This document shows positions 63,601 through 64,000 of a stretch of DNA of 64,000 nt, piece after piece (the first letter of the stretch is position 1; every line of letters begins with the position of its first letter). The stretch lies in the NCBI GenBank assembly GCA_025558075.1, contig JAHLKF010000026.1, positions 186,001 through 250,000 of the forward strand, given 5' to 3'. This stretch comes from Gaertneriomyces semiglobifer. Its lineage: Eukaryota; Chytridiomycota; Chytridiomycetes; Spizellomycetales; Spizellomycetaceae. The notes under the pieces are model-generated. The model ran no database searches, was not told the origin of the DNA, and saw nothing but the letters and a program-made list of their open reading frames with translations. Made by a program: the position numbers and the translations under genes.

Positions 63601-64000
63601 ACGCGCCAAGGCAGCGCTGATATGCTGAAGCGCGATCCGGTTCACCGATGGATGGCCTGCAGGGGCGAACGATCTATCCTGCGCTGCGTCGAACCCAGGA
63701 ACAAACTGCCACGACAGGTCAAAAATCTCTCCCGCGGCGGTTTTCAATTGATTCGAATTGAGCTGTATCGATTTGGCACTAATCAGTAGAGCAGGAATTG
63801 TTCTCTCCAATGCAGCCGCGGATGTTACGCTACTTTTCGGGCTATTCTCGCGGGGCATTCGTCCTACAAGTTCATCCAGATTTCCGTCGCTTTCCAGCAA
63901 CGGCATCGCTATGCCAATTTGACGTATCTCAGCAATAATAGTCTTGTCCTCAAAGAGATACCCACTCGGACGTTCACTTGGCAGCGGAACATTTATGCTT
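60604..64000 (-). CDS. CSF1: Csf1/BLTP1 bridge-like lipid transfer protein, C-terminal part
   Basis: The minus-strand frame is open from a stop at 60604 to the window edge, so the 5' part of the gene is missing. 1131 codons are visible without an intron. The first visible residues are SINVPLPSERPSGYLFEDKT and then IIAEIRQIGIAMPL. The protein is rich in beta-strand-like stretches (LHIELIIHASQNVIHPDILI, FFFSFVPKTASRDKRQYISC, YTIELGVPSLMASLNARHLQ), as in the repeating-beta-groove proteins. The C-terminal block (EPQLKVTGDATSWEWVEWLG, then HKGTVPRLVYDQ) resembles the end of fungal Csf1, which is about 2950 residues in yeast. Csf1 (animal KIAA1109/BLTP1) spans membrane contact sites and moves phospholipid in bulk. 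In yeast it is needed for GPI-anchor synthesis and growth in cold. A disordered insert (PTSTASSTTSVSPATSVSPS) lies before the C-terminal block. Family assignment rests on remembered patterns and layout, so it is good but not absolute. Confidence 0.82.
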   Translation of the reverse strand, partial: SINVPLPSERPSGYLFEDKTIIAEIRQIGIAMPLLESDGNLDELVGRMPRENSPKSSVTSAAALERTIPALLISAKSIQLNSNQLKTAAGEIFDLSWQFVPGFDAAQDRSFAPAGHPSVNRIALQHISAALARTNDGSKNKVRATSAIKGFEFEVDAGITDYLNRLGDIFEREKASAPIWAQTSDSTSSEHILTTDHAKGTASVNGSAEQLPATSNLVFLQFDAQFEFETGVWKIWSQKAPRQVGSPATSVSQLSSSGNSQRGDSRSQEDPRLHVFATPGLTLIAMGKTVLGESNAPEELNRGMKALHIELIIHASQNVIHPDILIFFRDLNANLKTGRLMKHQESAENSMDSASSLEDVSTEGGASLATIAYQRHRITFYLRLSETKISLSCQPVSKVSSNYNLNEADFFFSFVPKTASRDKRQYISCTGNILGTSGALRHQFSPEDCLNAEIPRLTFNFTIVQRKADREYTIELGVPSLMASLNARHLQDLFLFQRVWLEQAPPASTPVNGIADMGNSFSSLFNGKGSHRSSILSLVENVKGMTDKIHVALRINNISVAIDLGQAIGKSELSLDNAVATAGATRDAIGLHYKKVDANFETLGLKSDGKFSGMTTMSKIFVHYHAHNPSVVTPRERESEMRMELTAQVQSVSSQLQYQYERVLILHVEPVCAAIVDRWDGLSDSAEADGDGIFVDLRISKFKGISSRRTVPTMLHLVGKLRTLYEEKKNMDQQSALAAFTTLTSTIGSAIGSDTSSQRSPRIRTSPLTSLPDIGPENSKDKATDGPGHRKFLSVAKETRNRTASITVTIGETFVVLTRHSFRDADFAIVKSNLMTLKYRQEISVEDSKTLNGSESPSPRPRLGSDSGRTKYVHELTNIKYDGFSVKKGTAKPISQTEESIWNPSQWFAVMTSAVAKNVVGVPPVEVFFETETGITTNSKTPKVIPRPVVEYTFRTTFAGPIDVALNFGLYRYVQDLVGLYQKTIASESDQQSNVIASAIPTSTASSTTSVSPATSVSPSASQPQKLPLTNDSKDKDKDMKSSKPTLSSGSSSAAPESDIITFLPKHPTIFEPQLKVTGDATSWEWVEWLGVHKGTVPRLVYDQITVRMGEAMCVVEEVVRIAGIRDEDGT

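Noticed and set aside
1..64000. CRISPR array, prokaryotic operon, rRNA genes or viral genes
   Set aside because: No regular short repeat-spacer pattern, no ribosomal RNA sequence and no viral hallmark protein was seen. All solid genes are fungal nuclear genes.

Overview
The window is nuclear DNA from a fungus. The evidence is a set of split genes with short GT-AG introns (mostly about 55-100 bp) and fungal or fungal-type proteins: a Pil1/Lsp1-type eisosome BAR protein, a Dma1-type FHA-RING ligase, a Cdc4-type F-box/WD40 protein, Csf1, Doa10, cytochrome c1 and a CSC1/OSCA channel. A TEAD-type domain, a cAMP-receptor-like 7TM receptor and the high intron number make an early-diverging fungus such as a chytrid more likely than a yeast or common mould. 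That placement is inference.

Layout. 1-7.8 kb has no convincing gene. It holds tRNA-derived SINE-like copies, a 38-bp minisatellite and a long array of decayed units of about 300 bp that carry conserved inverted repeats. 7.9-15.0 kb has two minus-strand genes: a disordered protein of 963 residues and a CSC1-type channel with three exons. 15.0-19.2 kb is a second repeat-bearing gap with hairpins and an 85-bp direct repeat. 19.2-27.2 kb has three plus-strand genes: a TEAD-like protein, a single-pass surface protein and a 7TM receptor. 28.8-38.5 kb has three minus-strand housekeeping or regulatory genes: DMA1-like, CDC4-like and CYT1. 39.8-48.9 kb has a small disordered protein, a membrane-anchored GH26-like protein and DOA10. 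49.1-52.1 kb has a GPI-type secreted protein, a short-chain dehydrogenase and an unresolved candidate gene. 52.8-60.3 kb has a Pil1-BAR/zinc-finger fusion, CstF50 and a nine-exon repeat protein. 60.6-64 kb is the 3' part of a Csf1/BLTP1 gene that runs off the right edge.

The genes do not form an operon or an evident pathway cluster. Four of them touch ubiquitin (DMA1, CDC4, DOA10, the zinc-finger BAR protein), but each has an independent known role, so I read this as neighbourhood by chance. The most unusual features are a TEAD-like protein whose co-activator-binding half is kept while the DNA-binding TEA domain is reduced to a remnant, an eisosome BAR protein ending in a UBZ4-like zinc finger, a GH26-like surface protein with its expected catalytic acid replaced by glycine, and the palindrome-bearing repeat array at 3.2-6.9 kb. 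Exon boundaries were worked out by hand from splice signals, reading phase and family similarity. They are listed in each entry.
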